NCBI GenBank assembly: GCA_902806065.1
Contig: CADCVE010000001.1
Coordinates: 186,001-250,000 of the forward strand
Direction of reading: 5' to 3'
Source: an uncultured Rubrobacteraceae bacterium
GTDB taxonomy: Bacteria; Actinomycetota; Rubrobacteria; Rubrobacterales; Rubrobacteraceae
DNA length: 64,000 nt
Each line of letters opens with the position of its first letter. The stretch's first letter is position 1. The position numbers and the translations under genes were made by a program. Below are positions 1-11,452 of the stretch, one piece after another. The notes beneath the pieces were generated by a model. It did no database searches and was not told where the DNA came from. It worked only from the letters and a program-made list of their open reading frames with translations.

Positions 1-161
1 TGCCCGGAACGCCGGGTGGTGGGGAAGCCTCCGCCGTTGTAGACCTCTCCGGCGGACGAACCCGACTGATACGCCCCGGCCCCGGTCTTTCCGAAGACAT
101 ATTGCTCCTATTGGATGCGGAAGGGGCTGCTCCTCGCATCTATCCTCCCTTCGCTGTTTGA
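1..161 (+). CDS. C-terminal end of Sua5/YrdC-type threonylcarbamoyl-AMP synthase (partial)
   Basis: The window opens inside a gene. In the frame whose codons begin at base 3 there is an open stretch of about 52 codons ending at TGA 159-161. It contains ASAVVDLSG followed by RLIRPG, which matches the family's usual ending (S-T-V-V-D-L then a R-x-L-R-P-G motif). Sua5/TsaC makes threonylcarbamoyl-adenylate for the t6A37 modification of ANN-decoding tRNAs. No start codon is visible, so the ORF track misses it. A sua5-like gene upstream of glyA is a common arrangement in Gram-positive genomes. The call rests on a short C-terminal segment and would be settled by the bases to the left. Confidence 0.6.
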   Translation, partial: PGTPGGGEASAVVDLSGGRTRLIRPGPGLSEDILLLLDAEGAAPRIYPPFAV

Positions 162-336
162 GGGCCTTGTGCCCTCGTGTGCGCCTCCTCCGCACGGTCT
201 ACCGCCGAGATCGGTAAGACCTGCGCAAGGTGACGCTAAACTTGCTCCTGAAGCTTAAATAGCGAGGTTGCCTATCAAAGAGGGAGAGCCTCTCGTCTCT
301 GTTCTCGAAGGGAAGAGGATCTGGTGAGCTACGGCG

Positions 337-857
337 ATGTTGATGGTGGAGATGCTGCTTCTGGCGTTAGCTGCGGGCGTTACACTGGCGGCGGAAGTCG
401 CCTGTATGGGCGGGGCCTGCACCAGCACCAGGAATCAAGACTCGATCACTGGCACGGACACGCCCGATGAGATCCGTGCGCTTGGCGGAAGAGACTTTGT
501 GGATGGAAGGGGTGCCGACGAGATATGTGGCGACGGAGGCGGCGATCGTCTGTTCGGCGATAACAAGAATGACCGAGTCCTGGATGGTAACGACGAGGTC
601 TACGGCAGCATAGATGGTCTGTTCGGCTTGAGCGGCGGTGACCTCCTCGACGGTGGTCCCGATGACGACTTCATCTTCGCCCAAACTTCTCGTCCGTTGT
701 GGGCACGGACACCGTTAGAGGCGGCAAGGGGGACGATGAGATTTTCGTCGACGATGGAGCCGCAGACTCCATAAACTGCGGCGCGGGCACCGACGAAGCT
801 GTCTTTGACGCTACGCTCGATACGGTCACCGACAACTGCGAAATTCAAAACTCATAA
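337..857 (+). pseudogene. RTX-type calcium-binding secreted protein, frameshifted
   Basis: The first frame (337-774) begins with a hydrophobic signal-like segment (LLLALAAGVTLAAEVA). Glycine/aspartate-rich repeats of the hemolysin-type calcium-binding kind follow (GGRDFVDGRGADEICGDGGG). After about residue 112 the frame loses this character. The frame beginning one base earlier continues it with GTDTVRGGKGDDEIF, SINCGAGTDEAVFD and a terminal DNCE, ending at TAA 855-857. That DxCE ending is typical of short actinobacterial RTX proteins. The simplest reading is a single-base deletion between about 680 and 700. Spliced across the shift, the protein would be about 173 residues, exported, and would bind Ca2+ through its repeats. 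There is no partner gene beside it. A sequencing error is possible. Confidence 0.6.
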
Positions 858-1164
858 TAACAAAGAGCATTATATGCTAGATTGAAACACGAGACGTTCA
901 CGGCGACATTACGGCCAGCACTTCCTTCCCAGCTTAATACCGGGAGACGGCCTCTTGGAAGACCTACCACGGATAGTTTGAGGGCGTCGCGGGCAGCGTT
1001 TATACTCTGTGGACGAGCATGCGAGGGTCTGGATGCTCCGAAGCGCGAAATCTCCACCTCTACAGAGCGTGGTTGTGTACCGTAGGCGGCGAGATCGTAG
1101 GTATACTCACGACGACTTACCGCATCGTTTATGCTTTATGCTAAACCTGAATGGGAGGTAAAAA
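858..1164 (+). other. Intergenic leader region of glyA
   Basis: These 307 bases hold no convincing gene. The 67-codon ORF 882-1085 has no ribosome binding site and an arginine-rich, non-protein-like composition. Just upstream of glyA the DNA becomes AT-richer, with two TATGCT hexamers in the stretch TTTATGCTTTATGCTAAAC (about 1130-1145). Either could be a -10 element, but I see no good -35. GGGAGG at 1153-1158 is the glyA ribosome binding site. No SHMT-linked riboswitch could be recognised by eye. Confidence 0.4.
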
Positions 1165-2385
1165 GTGATAGGTCCGTACACTGAGGTTGATTCAGAGGTT
1201 CAGGCGGCGCTGGATGGAGAGCTGGAGCGCCAGAGAACGACGATCGAGTTAATTGCCAGCGAAAACTTCGCGTCGCAGGCGGTGCTAGCGGCACAGGGGT
1301 CGGTACTTACGAACAAGTACGCGGAGGGCTATCCTGGCAAGCGTTATTACGGGGGCTGCGAGCAGGTCGATAAGGTCGAGGTTCTAGCCATCGAGCGGGC
1401 GAAGGAGATCTTCGGGGCGGAACACGTGAACGTGCAGCCGCACTCGGGGAGCCAGGCCAACGAGGCGGCCTACGCGGCGCTCATAGAGCCCGGAGACAAG
1501 GTCCTCTCGATGGACCTCGCGCATGGCGGGCACCTTACGCACGGGATGAGGCTCAACTTCTCGGGCCGCATGTATGACTTCGTGCACTACGGGGTGAACG
1601 ACAACGGGTACATAGACTACGATCAGGTGCGGGAGATCGCGGTGCGGGAGAGGCCGCGTATGATCATCGCCGGGGCGAGCGCCTACCCGCGTGTCATCGA
1701 GTTCGATAAGTTCCGTGAAATCTCCGACGAAGTCGGGGCGTTCTTCCTGACCGACATGGCTCACATCGCGGGTCTCGTCGCCGCGGACGTTCACCCTTCC
1801 CCGGTGCCCTACTGCGAGATGGTCACCACCACGACCCACAAGACGCTCAGGGGCGCGCGCGGAGGCATGATCCTCTGCCGCGAGGAGTTCGCCAAAAAGG
1901 TCAACAGCCGCGTCTTCCCCGGCATGCAGGGTGGCCCCCTCATGCACGCCATCGCGGGCAAGGCCGTCGCGTTCGGAGAGGCTCTAGACCCTTCATTCAA
2001 GGACTACGCGCGGAAGATAGTGAACAACGCGCGGGCTATGGCGGAGGGGCTTCTGGAGGGCGGCGTGAACCTCGTCTCCGGCGGCACGGATAACCATTTG
2101 ATGCTTGTGGACTTGCGGGGTACGGGTACCAACGGCAAGGAGCTAGAGGAGCTTCTGGACCGGGTAGGCGTGACGTGCAACAAGAACATGATCCCCAACG
2201 ACCCGGAGCCGCCGACGGTGACGAGCGGTGTCAGGCTCGGGACGGCGGCGATGACCACGCGCGGGATGGGCGAGGAAGAAATGCGTGAGATCTCCGAGAT
2301 AGTAGTCGGGGCGGTTCGCGGCGAGACCGATGGCCTGCGAGACCGGGTCACGGCGCTGACGGACGCCTACCCGCTCTATGGATGA
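1165..2385 (+). CDS. glyA: Serine hydroxymethyltransferase
   Basis: GlyA interconverts serine and glycine with tetrahydrofolate, the main source of cytoplasmic one-carbon units. The 406-residue length is normal. The PLP lysine lies in [14 protein letters not shown] (K226). The N-terminal [10 protein letters not shown] and the [15 protein letters not shown] substrate/PLP segments are intact. The GTG start at 1165 is set by GGGAGG seven bases upstream. The gene overlaps upp by 8 bp, so the two are probably translationally coupled. With the dCMP deaminase behind them they form a one-carbon and pyrimidine salvage cluster just ahead of the ATP synthase genes, an order also seen in many Firmicutes. 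The identification is firm. Confidence 0.97.
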   Translation: MIGPYTEVDSEVQAALDGELERQRTTIELIASENFASQAVLAAQGSVLTNKYAEGYPGKRYYGGCEQVDKVEVLAIERAKEIFGAEHVNVQPHSGSQANEAAYAALIEPGDKVLSMDLAHGGHLTHGMRLNFSGRMYDFVHYGVNDNGYIDYDQVREIAVRERPRMIIAGASAYPRVIEFDKFREISDEVGAFFLTDMAHIAGLVAADVHPSPVPYCEMVTTTTHKTLRGARGGMILCREEFAKKVNSRVFPGMQGGPLMHAIAGKAVAFGEALDPSFKDYARKIVNNARAMAEGLLEGGVNLVSGGTDNHLMLVDLRGTGTNGKELEELLDRVGVTCNKNMIPNDPEPPTVTSGVRLGTAAMTTRGMGEEEMREISEIVVGAVRGETDGLRDRVTALTDAYPLYG

Positions 2386-3025
2386 GGCCGTGCCGGAGGC
2401 GAAGAACCTCCACATCGTGGACGGGCCGCTGGCTCGTCAGAAGCTAAAGACCCTGCGCGACGAGAACACCCGTACCCCGGAGTTCCGGCAGGCGATGAAA
2501 GAACTAGCCCTGATCGTAGTCGCCGAGGCCACCCACACCATGCCGACCAACACCGTGCGCGTCAGGACTCCCCTGGTCGAGACGGAGGTGCAGGAGATCT
2601 CCGGTCCCGTCTGTCTCGTACCTGTGTTGCGGGCCGGCCTCGGGATGCTCGATGGCGCGCTCGCGCTGCTTCCTGACGCTACAGTTGGTTTCATGGGTCT
2701 GCAACGCGACGAGGAGACCGCCGAGCCCGTCGAGTATTACGTCAACCTCCCCCGCAACCTTGAGGAGTATCTGGTTCTCGTCCTGGACCCAATGCTTGCG
2801 ACCGGCGGGAGCCTTTCCGCGACCATAGGCAAGCTCAAGGAGTACGGGGCGCGTTGGATCTCCTGCCTGCATGCCGTGGCCGCGGTCCCGGGCGTCGAGC
2901 GAGTAACCGCGGAGCACCCCGACGCGAACTTCTATACCGCCGCCGTGGACCCGGAGCTAGACGAACGGGCGTTTATCGTTCCAGGGCTCGGTGACGCCGG
3001 AGACAGGTTGTATGGAACGCTTTAA
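2378..3025 (+). CDS. upp: Uracil phosphoribosyltransferase
   Basis: Upp converts uracil and PRPP to UMP (pyrimidine salvage, cytosol). At 215 residues it is close to the family's ~208. The PRPP-binding loop [11 protein letters not shown] lies at about residues 135-145. The uracil-binding C-terminal signature [12 protein letters not shown] is present. The ATG at 2378 lies within the end of glyA. The 3' end overlaps the start of the dCMP deaminase gene. Nothing is unusual in the protein itself. Confidence 0.96.
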   Translation: MDEAVPEAKNLHIVDGPLARQKLKTLRDENTRTPEFRQAMKELALIVVAEATHTMPTNTVRVRTPLVETEVQEISGPVCLVPVLRAGLGMLDGALALLPDATVGFMGLQRDEETAEPVEYYVNLPRNLEEYLVLVLDPMLATGGSLSATIGKLKEYGARWISCLHAVAAVPGVERVTAEHPDANFYTAAVDPELDERAFIVPGLGDAGDRLYGTL

Positions 3026-3524
3026 AGACCCTGCAGTAGACACCTCAGGGGAGCACACCGCCCTGAAGAAAGCGCGTCCCTCGTGGGACGAGTATTTCAT
3101 GCGTATCGCCCACGAGGTCGCGACCCGTTCGACGTGTCCCCGATTGGCTGTCGGGGCCGTAGTAGTAAGGGACAAAAGAATACTCACGACCGGCTACAAC
3201 GGGAGCCCTTCGGGGATGCCGCACTGCGAAGACGTAGGCTGCCTGATACGGATAGTGGATGGCCGGGAGAGCTGCCAGCGTACGCTCCATGCCGAGCAGA
3301 ACGCTATCATCCAGGCAGCTTATCATGGGGTCTCGGTGCGCGATTCCGTGCTCTACTGTACGCACCAGCCCTGCCTGTTGTGTACAAAGATGATAATGAA
3401 CGCCGGCATCGAAGAAGTCCGCTACGTTGTTGGCTACCCGGACCCTCTAGCTATGCAGCTCGCCGACGATGGCGGCTTGAACGTCGTGCAACTCTGCCAC
3501 CAAGCAAGCCGAATAGAACCCTAG
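3012..3524 (+). CDS. dCMP/cytidine deaminase family protein (ComEB-like)
   Basis: This 170-residue zinc deaminase most likely converts dCMP to dUMP, feeding thymidylate synthesis. The zinc site is complete: HAEQNAI supplies His and the catalytic Glu, and PCLLC supplies the two Cys. The family's GYNGSPSGMPHC segment is also present. The longer ORF begins at 2991, but the ATG at 3012 gives an N-terminus more typical of the family. Either start overlaps upp, which suggests one transcript. B. subtilis comEB is a homologue, but here the gene sits with nucleotide salvage and not with comEA/comEC, so a metabolic role is the better inference. Confidence 0.88.
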   Translation: MERFKDPAVDTSGEHTALKKARPSWDEYFMRIAHEVATRSTCPRLAVGAVVVRDKRILTTGYNGSPSGMPHCEDVGCLIRIVDGRESCQRTLHAEQNAIIQAAYHGVSVRDSVLYCTHQPCLLCTKMIMNAGIEEVRYVVGYPDPLAMQLADDGGLNVVQLCHQASRIEP

Positions 3525-3585
3525 CTACTGTATCTCGTGCATTGCATCAGACTTGTCGTAAGAGATTGGAACTTCTTGCTACAAT

Positions 3586-3614
3586 TTGAACGCTAATGCA
3601 CGATACTGTATAGT
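3586..3614 (+). promoter_or_regulatory. Sigma-70-type promoter of the atp operon, near-leaderless
   Basis: TTGAAC (3586-3591) and TATAGT (3609-3614) are separated by exactly 17 bp. The expected transcription start is at about 3621, directly before the ATG at 3622. That agrees with the lack of any Shine-Dalgarno sequence in front of this first gene of the atp cluster. Confidence 0.6.
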
Positions 3615-3621
3615 TAGAGCA

Positions 3622-3849
3622 ATGCGGAACACCGATACCAATGGGAGAAACGCGGTTGGCAGCTATACCCGCCTTCTGGGGCTTGGCTTTGGGTTCCTGG
3701 TTATTCTGGGGGTCCTTGTAGTGGCCGGCCTTTTGGTGGATGGATGGCTTGGGACGCTTCCGCTTTTCCTTTTGGTTGGCGTGGCGCTTGGGTTTGCGGG
3801 GGGTCTATATTACATGTATCAGTCTCTCAGGAGCCTGGGAGGCGGATGA
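3622..3849 (+). CDS. AtpZ/AtpI-type small membrane protein at head of atp operon
   Basis: The 75-residue protein has two hydrophobic helices (about residues 18-40 and 44-66) and ends in MYQSLRSLGGG. Size, topology and position directly ahead of an AtpI-like gene and atpB match the AtpZ family, which in some bacteria helps c-ring assembly or carries Mg2+/Ca2+ (family knowledge). The ATG at 3622 is chosen over the upstream ORF limit because the predicted promoter would start transcription there. The stop overlaps the next ATG (ATGA, 3846-3849), indicating translational coupling. Sequence identity to AtpZ cannot be judged by eye, so the name is inferred largely from context. Confidence 0.65.
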   Translation: MRNTDTNGRNAVGSYTRLLGLGFGFLVILGVLVVAGLLVDGWLGTLPLFLLVGVALGFAGGLYYMYQSLRSLGGG

Positions 3850-4229
3850 GCGGGCTGTGGCGGGTGGCGGGCCGGAATGCGGTTTGGATAATAGTCTTGT
3901 CGGTACCGGCCGGTATCGTGCTCTTTCTCGTTTACGGTGAGGCTCATGCGGAGTCTTACGGTTATGGTGTTGGGGTTGGTGTTCTGAGCTTTATTTCGAT
4001 GGCGCTTACCGTCACGCTTCTGACGGATCGCTCTCGCTTTTGGCGTGTGGTCGGGGCGGTGTCTTTTATAATGCGATACGGGTTTGTGGCGGGGGCGCTA
4101 GGGGTACCCGCGTATTTGGGTCTCTGGCCGGTAGTTGCCATGTTGGGAGGGTTTGCCTGGGTTTACGTGGCGGAGAACGTAGTGCTGCTACCGAGGATGA
4201 TGAGGGTGATAGGAGAAACACGAGTTTGA
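3846..4229 (+). CDS. ATP synthase protein I-like (AtpI) membrane protein
   Basis: The 127-residue protein has four predicted membrane helices and starts at the ATG that overlaps the previous stop. The ORF track begins upstream at 3744, but that part is in the wrong frame for the neighbouring gene and reads as noise. The hydrophobic four-helix plan, the MRYGFVAGAL segment in helix 3 and its place before atpB fit AtpI, an assembly chaperone for the c-ring that is usually not essential. A gap of 58 bp separates it from atpB. Function is inferred from topology and position. Confidence 0.7.
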   Translation: MSGLWRVAGRNAVWIIVLSVPAGIVLFLVYGEAHAESYGYGVGVGVLSFISMALTVTLLTDRSRFWRVVGAVSFIMRYGFVAGALGVPAYLGLWPVVAMLGGFAWVYVAENVVLLPRMMRVIGETRV

Positions 4230-4287
4230 AACATAGCGATGCCGGGCTTTCGGTAACCGGAAGAGTAGAACGGAGGGTAGAGGCTTG

Positions 4288-5088
4288 ATGGGTGCGCTGG
4301 CGTTTATGCAGGTAAGCCAGGAAGAGTTGAAGAAAGAGATCCTGCACACGTGGGAGACTGGCAGGGACTGGGCTATTCCGATACAGATCGGTCCGGTGGA
4401 CATCTCCATAAACAAGGCCGTGTGGTTCATGTTTTTCGGGGCGGCCGTGACGTTCTTGCTATTGTTCGTCGGTAGCAGGCTGCTCAAGTCCAGGCCGGGT
4501 GCGTACCAGGTGATCGTGGAGGAGCTCTATGGCTTCGGGCGCAACCAACTCGCCGGACAGATGACCCAGGAGGGACAGAAGTTCCTCCCCTTTACACTCT
4601 CCCTCTTCGTATTTATTCTGGTGCTCAACCTCATCGGGCTCGTTCCGGGCGCATATCCAGTAACAAGCAACATCTCATTCACCTTGGGTTTGGCTGCTTT
4701 TGCCGTCATCACCTACAACTTCGTGGGTATCAAGCGTAACGGTCTCGGGACTTACCTGAAGAGCCTCGTGCCGCCTGGCATGCCGGCGAAACCGATCATG
4801 GTCCCGTTCATGTTCTTTGTCGAAGGTCTCCAGCAGTTCATCACTCAGCCGCTCACGCTGGCGATGCGGCTCTACGCCAACATCCTGGCTGGGCACCTGA
4901 TCATCTTCGTCTTCCTCGGCCTGATCCTGTACTTCGGGGCCTTGAGCGTCGTCCCGCTACTCTCCGTGCCGATGGCGGTGGTGTTCTATGCGTTCGAGAT
5001 CTTCGTCGCGTTCATTCAGGCTTACATATTCGCTATACTCACGCAGGTTTATATAGAGTTGGCGATGAACGCGGGGGAGGATCACTAG
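4288..5088 (+). CDS. atpB: ATP synthase Fo subunit a
   Basis: Subunit a forms the proton half-channels against the c-ring. The indispensable arginine is present in TLAMRLYANILAGH (about residue 194). The C-terminal FEIFVAFIQAYIFAILTQVYI helix is intact. The protein has 266 residues. The ORF begins at a TTG (4285), but the ATG three bases later has better placement behind GGAGGGTAGAGG. It is the first structural gene of atpBEFHAGDC, followed by a 73-bp gap that carries a fresh ribosome binding site for atpE, which must be translated at high stoichiometry. Confidence 0.95.
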   Translation: MGALAFMQVSQEELKKEILHTWETGRDWAIPIQIGPVDISINKAVWFMFFGAAVTFLLLFVGSRLLKSRPGAYQVIVEELYGFGRNQLAGQMTQEGQKFLPFTLSLFVFILVLNLIGLVPGAYPVTSNISFTLGLAAFAVITYNFVGIKRNGLGTYLKSLVPPGMPAKPIMVPFMFFVEGLQQFITQPLTLAMRLYANILAGHLIIFVFLGLILYFGALSVVPLLSVPMAVVFYAFEIFVAFIQAYIFAILTQVYIELAMNAGEDH

Positions 5089-5161
5089 AGAGGGTAGGGA
5101 GGCGGGCAAGATCGCCCGCGCAAAGAGTAGTCAATGAAGCGAAAGGAAGGAGTGGTAGGGT

Positions 5162-5443
5162 ATGTTGGCAGCAGCAGTTATAGAGGTGTTGAGCGTTGTG
5201 ATGGCTCTGTTTCAGGCGTCGGGGGACGTGAAGATGATCGGGGTCGGCCTGGCGGCCGGTACGGCGGTCATCGGGCCGGGAGCGGGGATGGGGTACCTCA
5301 TCGGGCAGACCATAGCGAGCATCCACCGTCAGCCGGAGGCGTTCGAGCAGACGAGAACGCTGATGTTCCTCGGCATTGGGCTGGTAGAGGCGTTCGCGTT
5401 GTACGGCATAGTCTTTGCCCTACTCATAGCTTTCGTCCTTTAG
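5162..5443 (+). CDS. atpE: ATP synthase Fo subunit c
   Basis: The 93-residue hairpin subunit makes the c-ring rotor. Helix 1 carries the glycine-rich GPGAGMGYLIG packing motif, the polar loop is RQPEA, and the ion-carrying carboxylate is E76 in GIGLVEAFALYG. No glutamine sits in the helix-1 position that marks Na+-binding rings as far as I can align by eye, so proton coupling is the default inference. A strong ribosome binding site (AAGGAG, about 5145) precedes the ATG. At 93 residues it is longer than the common 70-80, with the extra length at the N-terminus. Confidence 0.95.
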   Translation: MLAAAVIEVLSVVMALFQASGDVKMIGVGLAAGTAVIGPGAGMGYLIGQTIASIHRQPEAFEQTRTLMFLGIGLVEAFALYGIVFALLIAFVL

Positions 5444-5473
5444 GCAAGAGGGGGAAAAGGGAAAGGAGAGAGT

Positions 5474-6010
5474 ATGCTTGACCCAACAGGGATCTTCGAT
5501 CTACCCAACACCAGCCTGATTTTTTGGGAGATCATAACCTTCCTGATCCTGCTCGGGCTACTTTACTGGTTCGTCTACCCGCCGATTCGGGACCAGATCC
5601 AGCAGCGCCAGCGGACCATCGAACAGTCCATAGACGAGGCGGAGAAGACGAGGAAAGAAGCCCGCGAGCTTCTTCAGGAATACCGGGAACAGATCAAGGA
5701 GGCCCGCGAAGAGGGGCGGCAGATCCGTGAAGAGGCCCGCCAGGAAGGTGAGGCCCAGCGTGAGCGGGCCAAAAAGGACGCCCGTGAAGAGGCGGACCGT
5801 ATAGTTGCCAGGGCGCGTGAAGAGATACAGCGCGAGCGGGAGTCGGCGGTGCGCGAGGTGCGCCAGGAGGTCACCGGTATGGTCATACAGGCCTCCGAGC
5901 AGATCTTGGGCCGTTCCATAGACCGCGATGAGCACGGACGTTTGATCTCCGATGCCCTAGACGAACTTGAGGCCGATGTTGCGGCGGCGGGTTCTAGAAG
6001 TGGCAGGTAA
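5474..6010 (+). CDS. atpF: ATP synthase Fo subunit b
   Basis: The subunit has one N-terminal membrane helix (about residues 17-38). A long, highly charged Arg/Glu coiled coil follows (about 40-140), the peripheral stalk that holds F1 still. Its 178 residues are typical of single-b bacterial enzymes. The ATG at 5474 has AAGGAGAG upstream. It lies 30 bp after atpE and 3 bp before the TTG of atpH. Confidence 0.94.
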   Translation: MLDPTGIFDLPNTSLIFWEIITFLILLGLLYWFVYPPIRDQIQQRQRTIEQSIDEAEKTRKEARELLQEYREQIKEAREEGRQIREEARQEGEAQRERAKKDAREEADRIVARAREEIQRERESAVREVRQEVTGMVIQASEQILGRSIDRDEHGRLISDALDELEADVAAAGSRSGR

Positions 6011-6013
6011 AGC

Positions 6014-6553
6014 TTGAGCGCGGTATCGACCTACGCCGAAGCGCTGTTCCGGGCCTCTCTAGAGCGTGAGGAGTTGGACGAGACACTAGAGAACTTGAAA
6101 GAGTTCGTAAACGCACTCCACGAGAGTGAGGAGCTTAGAGAGTTCTTTTATGGGCCTCAGATCCCCGAGACTCAAAAACGGCGTGCTATAGATAGCCTGA
6201 CGGAGGGGATGAGCACCTCGATAAGGAACTTCCTGAAGGTGCTTTTGGACAATGACCGGGCGGAGATTGTAGAAGAGGTCGTACCGCCTTTCGAGGATCG
6301 CGTCAGGGAGTATCAGGGTAAGGTGGAGGTCGAAGTAACGACGGCGGTAGAGCTCTCCGACGAGGAGCTCTCCGAAGTTAAGGAGCGGCTCGGTACCATC
6401 CTGGACGGCCGCGAGGTGGAACTGGAGACTCATGTAGACCCAAACCTCGTTGGAGGTGCGATCTTCAGGGTTGGCGAGAGAAGGATGGACGGTAGCGTGC
6501 GGGGGCAATTGCAGGGCCTCCGGAACAATATGCTGGAGAGAGGTGTTGCTTAG
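6014..6553 (+). CDS. atpH: ATP synthase F1 subunit delta
   Basis: Delta links the b stalk to the top of alpha3beta3. The 179-residue protein starts with YAEALF and ends with the family's [21 protein letters not shown] segment. It starts with TTG at 6014, and its TAG stop shares one base with the GTG of atpA, a coupling arrangement repeated through this operon. Confidence 0.94.
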   Translation: MSAVSTYAEALFRASLEREELDETLENLKEFVNALHESEELREFFYGPQIPETQKRRAIDSLTEGMSTSIRNFLKVLLDNDRAEIVEEVVPPFEDRVREYQGKVEVEVTTAVELSDEELSEVKERLGTILDGREVELETHVDPNLVGGAIFRVGERRMDGSVRGQLQGLRNNMLERGVA

Positions 6554-8157
6554 TGGGTAGGTTGAGGCCGGAGGAGATCTCCTCCATCTTGAAGGGCGCC
6601 ATAACGGACTACGACAACCGGGCGCGCACCGAGGAGATAGGCCAGGTACTACAGGTCGGGGACGGCATCGCCCAGGTACACGGCCTGACGAACGCGATGT
6701 ACCAGGAGATGGTCGAGTTCGAGGACAACCGCGGCGAGACGGTGACGGGTATCGTCTTGAGCCTCGAAGAGGACAACGTCGGCGTTGTCATCGTCGGTGA
6801 TGACAGGCACATCCGGGAGGGGAGCACCGTCCGGCGTACGGAGCGCTTGGCGGCCATCCCGGTTGGTAACGGTATGTTGGGCCGCGTCGTGGACGCTCTA
6901 GGCAGGCCGATGGATGGCAAAGGCGAGATCGAGGCTGAAGGCACCCGCCACGTCGAACAAATAGCGGCGGGCGTTATCGACCGCAAGGACGTCGATACAC
7001 CTTTGCAGACCGGTATCAAGGCCATAGATGCGATGGTTCCGATCGGGCGCGGACAGCGCGAGTTGATCCTCGGCGACCGCAAGCTCGGCAAGACGGTTAT
7101 CGCTATGGACACCATCATCGCTCAGCGCGATACGGGTGTGAAGTGCATCTACGTGGCTATCGCCCAGAAAGACTCTACCGTGGCAGGGCTCGTGAGCACG
7201 CTCGAAGAGTACGGGGCGATGGATTACACGGTCGTCGTCAATGCACCGGCCGCCCAGGAGGCAACGTACCACTATCTAGCGCCATACTCTGGGTGTGCCA
7301 TCGGTGAGTACTTCATGGAGCAGGGTGAGGACGCGCTGATAATCTACGATGACCTAACCAAGCACGCGAATGCCTACCGGCAGTTGATGCTTCTACTCAG
7401 GCGCCCGCCGGGACGCGAGGCGTATCCTGGAGACGTTTTCTTCCTGCACTCGCGGCTCTTGGAGCGGTCGGCCAGTCTCTCGGACAATCTCGGCGGTGGT
7501 TCCTTGACTGCACTGCCGATCGGAGAGACAAAGGGTGGGGACATCTCGTCGTACATTCCGACGAACGTCATCTCGATCACGGATGGTCAGATCTTCCTCG
7601 ACGGCGATATGTTTAACTCGGGCCAGCGTCCGGCTATCGATGTCGGCAACTCGGTGAGCCGGGTGGGCGGCGATGCCCAGATCAAGGCGATGAAGGACGT
7701 CACCGGGACGCTGAGGCTGGACTTGGCGCAGTACTTCGAGCTGCAGGCCTTCGCCCAGTTCGGGAGCGACTTGGACGCGGCTACCCAGAAGACCCTGGCC
7801 CGCGGCGAACGGACGATGAACATGCTCCAGCAGAAGGAGCACGACATCGTGCCGGTCGAGGAGCAAGTCGTTTTGATATACGCGGTCACCAGCGGTCTCG
7901 TAGATAATATTGAGGCGAACGACATCCCTGACTGGGAGCAACAGTTCCGGGACCACATGAGGAACAGCCACGAGGAGATCCTCAGCAACATTCGAGAGTC
8001 GCAGGAGTTATCCGACGAGGATGAAGACAACCTCAAGGAGGCCATCGAGAAGTTCAACGAGAGCTACGAGCCCCAGGACACCAGCATAGTCCAGATCGGG
8101 GAAGAGGACGACGAAGACCAGGACGGCTCGGACGATGAGAACCAGAACAACTCGTAG
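6553..8157 (+). CDS. atpA: ATP synthase F1 subunit alpha
   Basis: Alpha is the regulatory nucleotide-binding subunit of F1. The P-loop reads GDRKLGKT (about 174-181). GDRQTGKT is usual, so the two variable positions differ but the core GKT is kept. [12 protein letters not shown] and the C-terminal helical domain are normal. At 534 residues it is longer than the common ~505 because of a terminal acidic tail of about 20 residues ([19 protein letters not shown]). Similar acidic segments occur in gamma, beta and epsilon here. The GTG start overlaps the atpH stop by one base. Confidence 0.96.
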   Translation: MGRLRPEEISSILKGAITDYDNRARTEEIGQVLQVGDGIAQVHGLTNAMYQEMVEFEDNRGETVTGIVLSLEEDNVGVVIVGDDRHIREGSTVRRTERLAAIPVGNGMLGRVVDALGRPMDGKGEIEAEGTRHVEQIAAGVIDRKDVDTPLQTGIKAIDAMVPIGRGQRELILGDRKLGKTVIAMDTIIAQRDTGVKCIYVAIAQKDSTVAGLVSTLEEYGAMDYTVVVNAPAAQEATYHYLAPYSGCAIGEYFMEQGEDALIIYDDLTKHANAYRQLMLLLRRPPGREAYPGDVFFLHSRLLERSASLSDNLGGGSLTALPIGETKGGDISSYIPTNVISITDGQIFLDGDMFNSGQRPAIDVGNSVSRVGGDAQIKAMKDVTGTLRLDLAQYFELQAFAQFGSDLDAATQKTLARGERTMNMLQQKEHDIVPVEEQVVLIYAVTSGLVDNIEANDIPDWEQQFRDHMRNSHEEILSNIRESQELSDEDEDNLKEAIEKFNESYEPQDTSIVQIGEEDDEDQDGSDDENQNNS

Positions 8158-8172
8158 GAAGAGGGCTAGAAG

Positions 8173-10840
<2,668 letters not shown>

Positions 10841-10841
<1 letters not shown>

Positions 10842-11305
10842 TGTCCGAGGATCAGAATCAGCAAGGGGACGGGCGCCAGCTCTTCTGCCGGGTGATTACA
10901 CCGGAGAGGGTGATCTACGACGGTGAGGCGGACATGGTGATAGCGAGGATCGCCGATGGTGACATTGGCGTCCTCGTGGATCACCAGCCGATCGTCTCCA
11001 CTGTGGAGATCGGTGCGGTCCGAATCAACCAGGACGATGAGCGGCACGTCTTCGCGACCTCCGACGGCTTTTTCAAGGTCTCCGAGAACCTGGTACAAGT
11101 CCTGGTCGAGGAGGCCGTGCCCGCCGGTGAGATAGACGTGGATGAAGCGGAAAACCGAGTCGAGGAGGCCGAGAACGAGCTCTCGGAAGTATCCGAGGAC
11201 GCGGACGACGAAGGGGAGGGTGAGAGGCAGCGGAACGAGATCGAACGCCGCCGCAAGATAGGGGAGAACATGGCCCGGGTGGCACGCGAGCACGGCGAGG
11301 GATAA
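10841..11305 (+). CDS. atpC: ATP synthase F1 subunit epsilon
   Basis: Epsilon couples the rotor to the c-ring and can inhibit ATP hydrolysis. The beta-sandwich domain is clear (FCRVITPERVIYDGEADMV, GDIGVLVDHQPIV). The C-terminal helical part contains an acidic stretch (SEVSEDADDEGEGE) before a basic end. Length is 154 residues against the usual 130-140. The GTG start shares a base with the atpD stop. It is the last gene of the operon. No strong terminator is visible in the 147 bases before murA. Confidence 0.93.
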
Positions 11306-11387
11306 GGCCGGGGGAGCGGCTCTCCAAACCGTAGCGAAGATGTTGCCGCGGCGTAACCGTTTTGTTACTCACGCATAGCATATATAG

Positions 11388-11403
11388 CCAAGTCACTACT
11401 TGG
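11388..11403. promoter_or_regulatory. Perfect inverted repeat upstream of murA
   Basis: CCAAGT-CACT-ACTTGG is a perfect 6-bp-arm dyad. It sits two bases after a TATATA (11381-11386) that could be a -10 element, and 49 bp before the murA start. A looser dyad (GTAACCGTTTTGTTAC) lies just upstream. The position suits an operator, or a short leader stem if transcription starts nearby. No convincing -35 accompanies the TATATA. Confidence 0.4.
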
Positions 11404-11452
11404 CGTGCGTTGGGTGCGCTAGAGAAGTAACAATGCAACCGGGAGGATGATC

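Noticed and set aside
680-686. CCCAAAC as a programmed -1 frameshift site in the RTX-like gene
   Set aside because: The heptamer is out of phase: the zero frame reads GCC-CAA-ACT, not C-CCA-AAC, and no downstream stem was seen. A one-base deletion explains the shift better.
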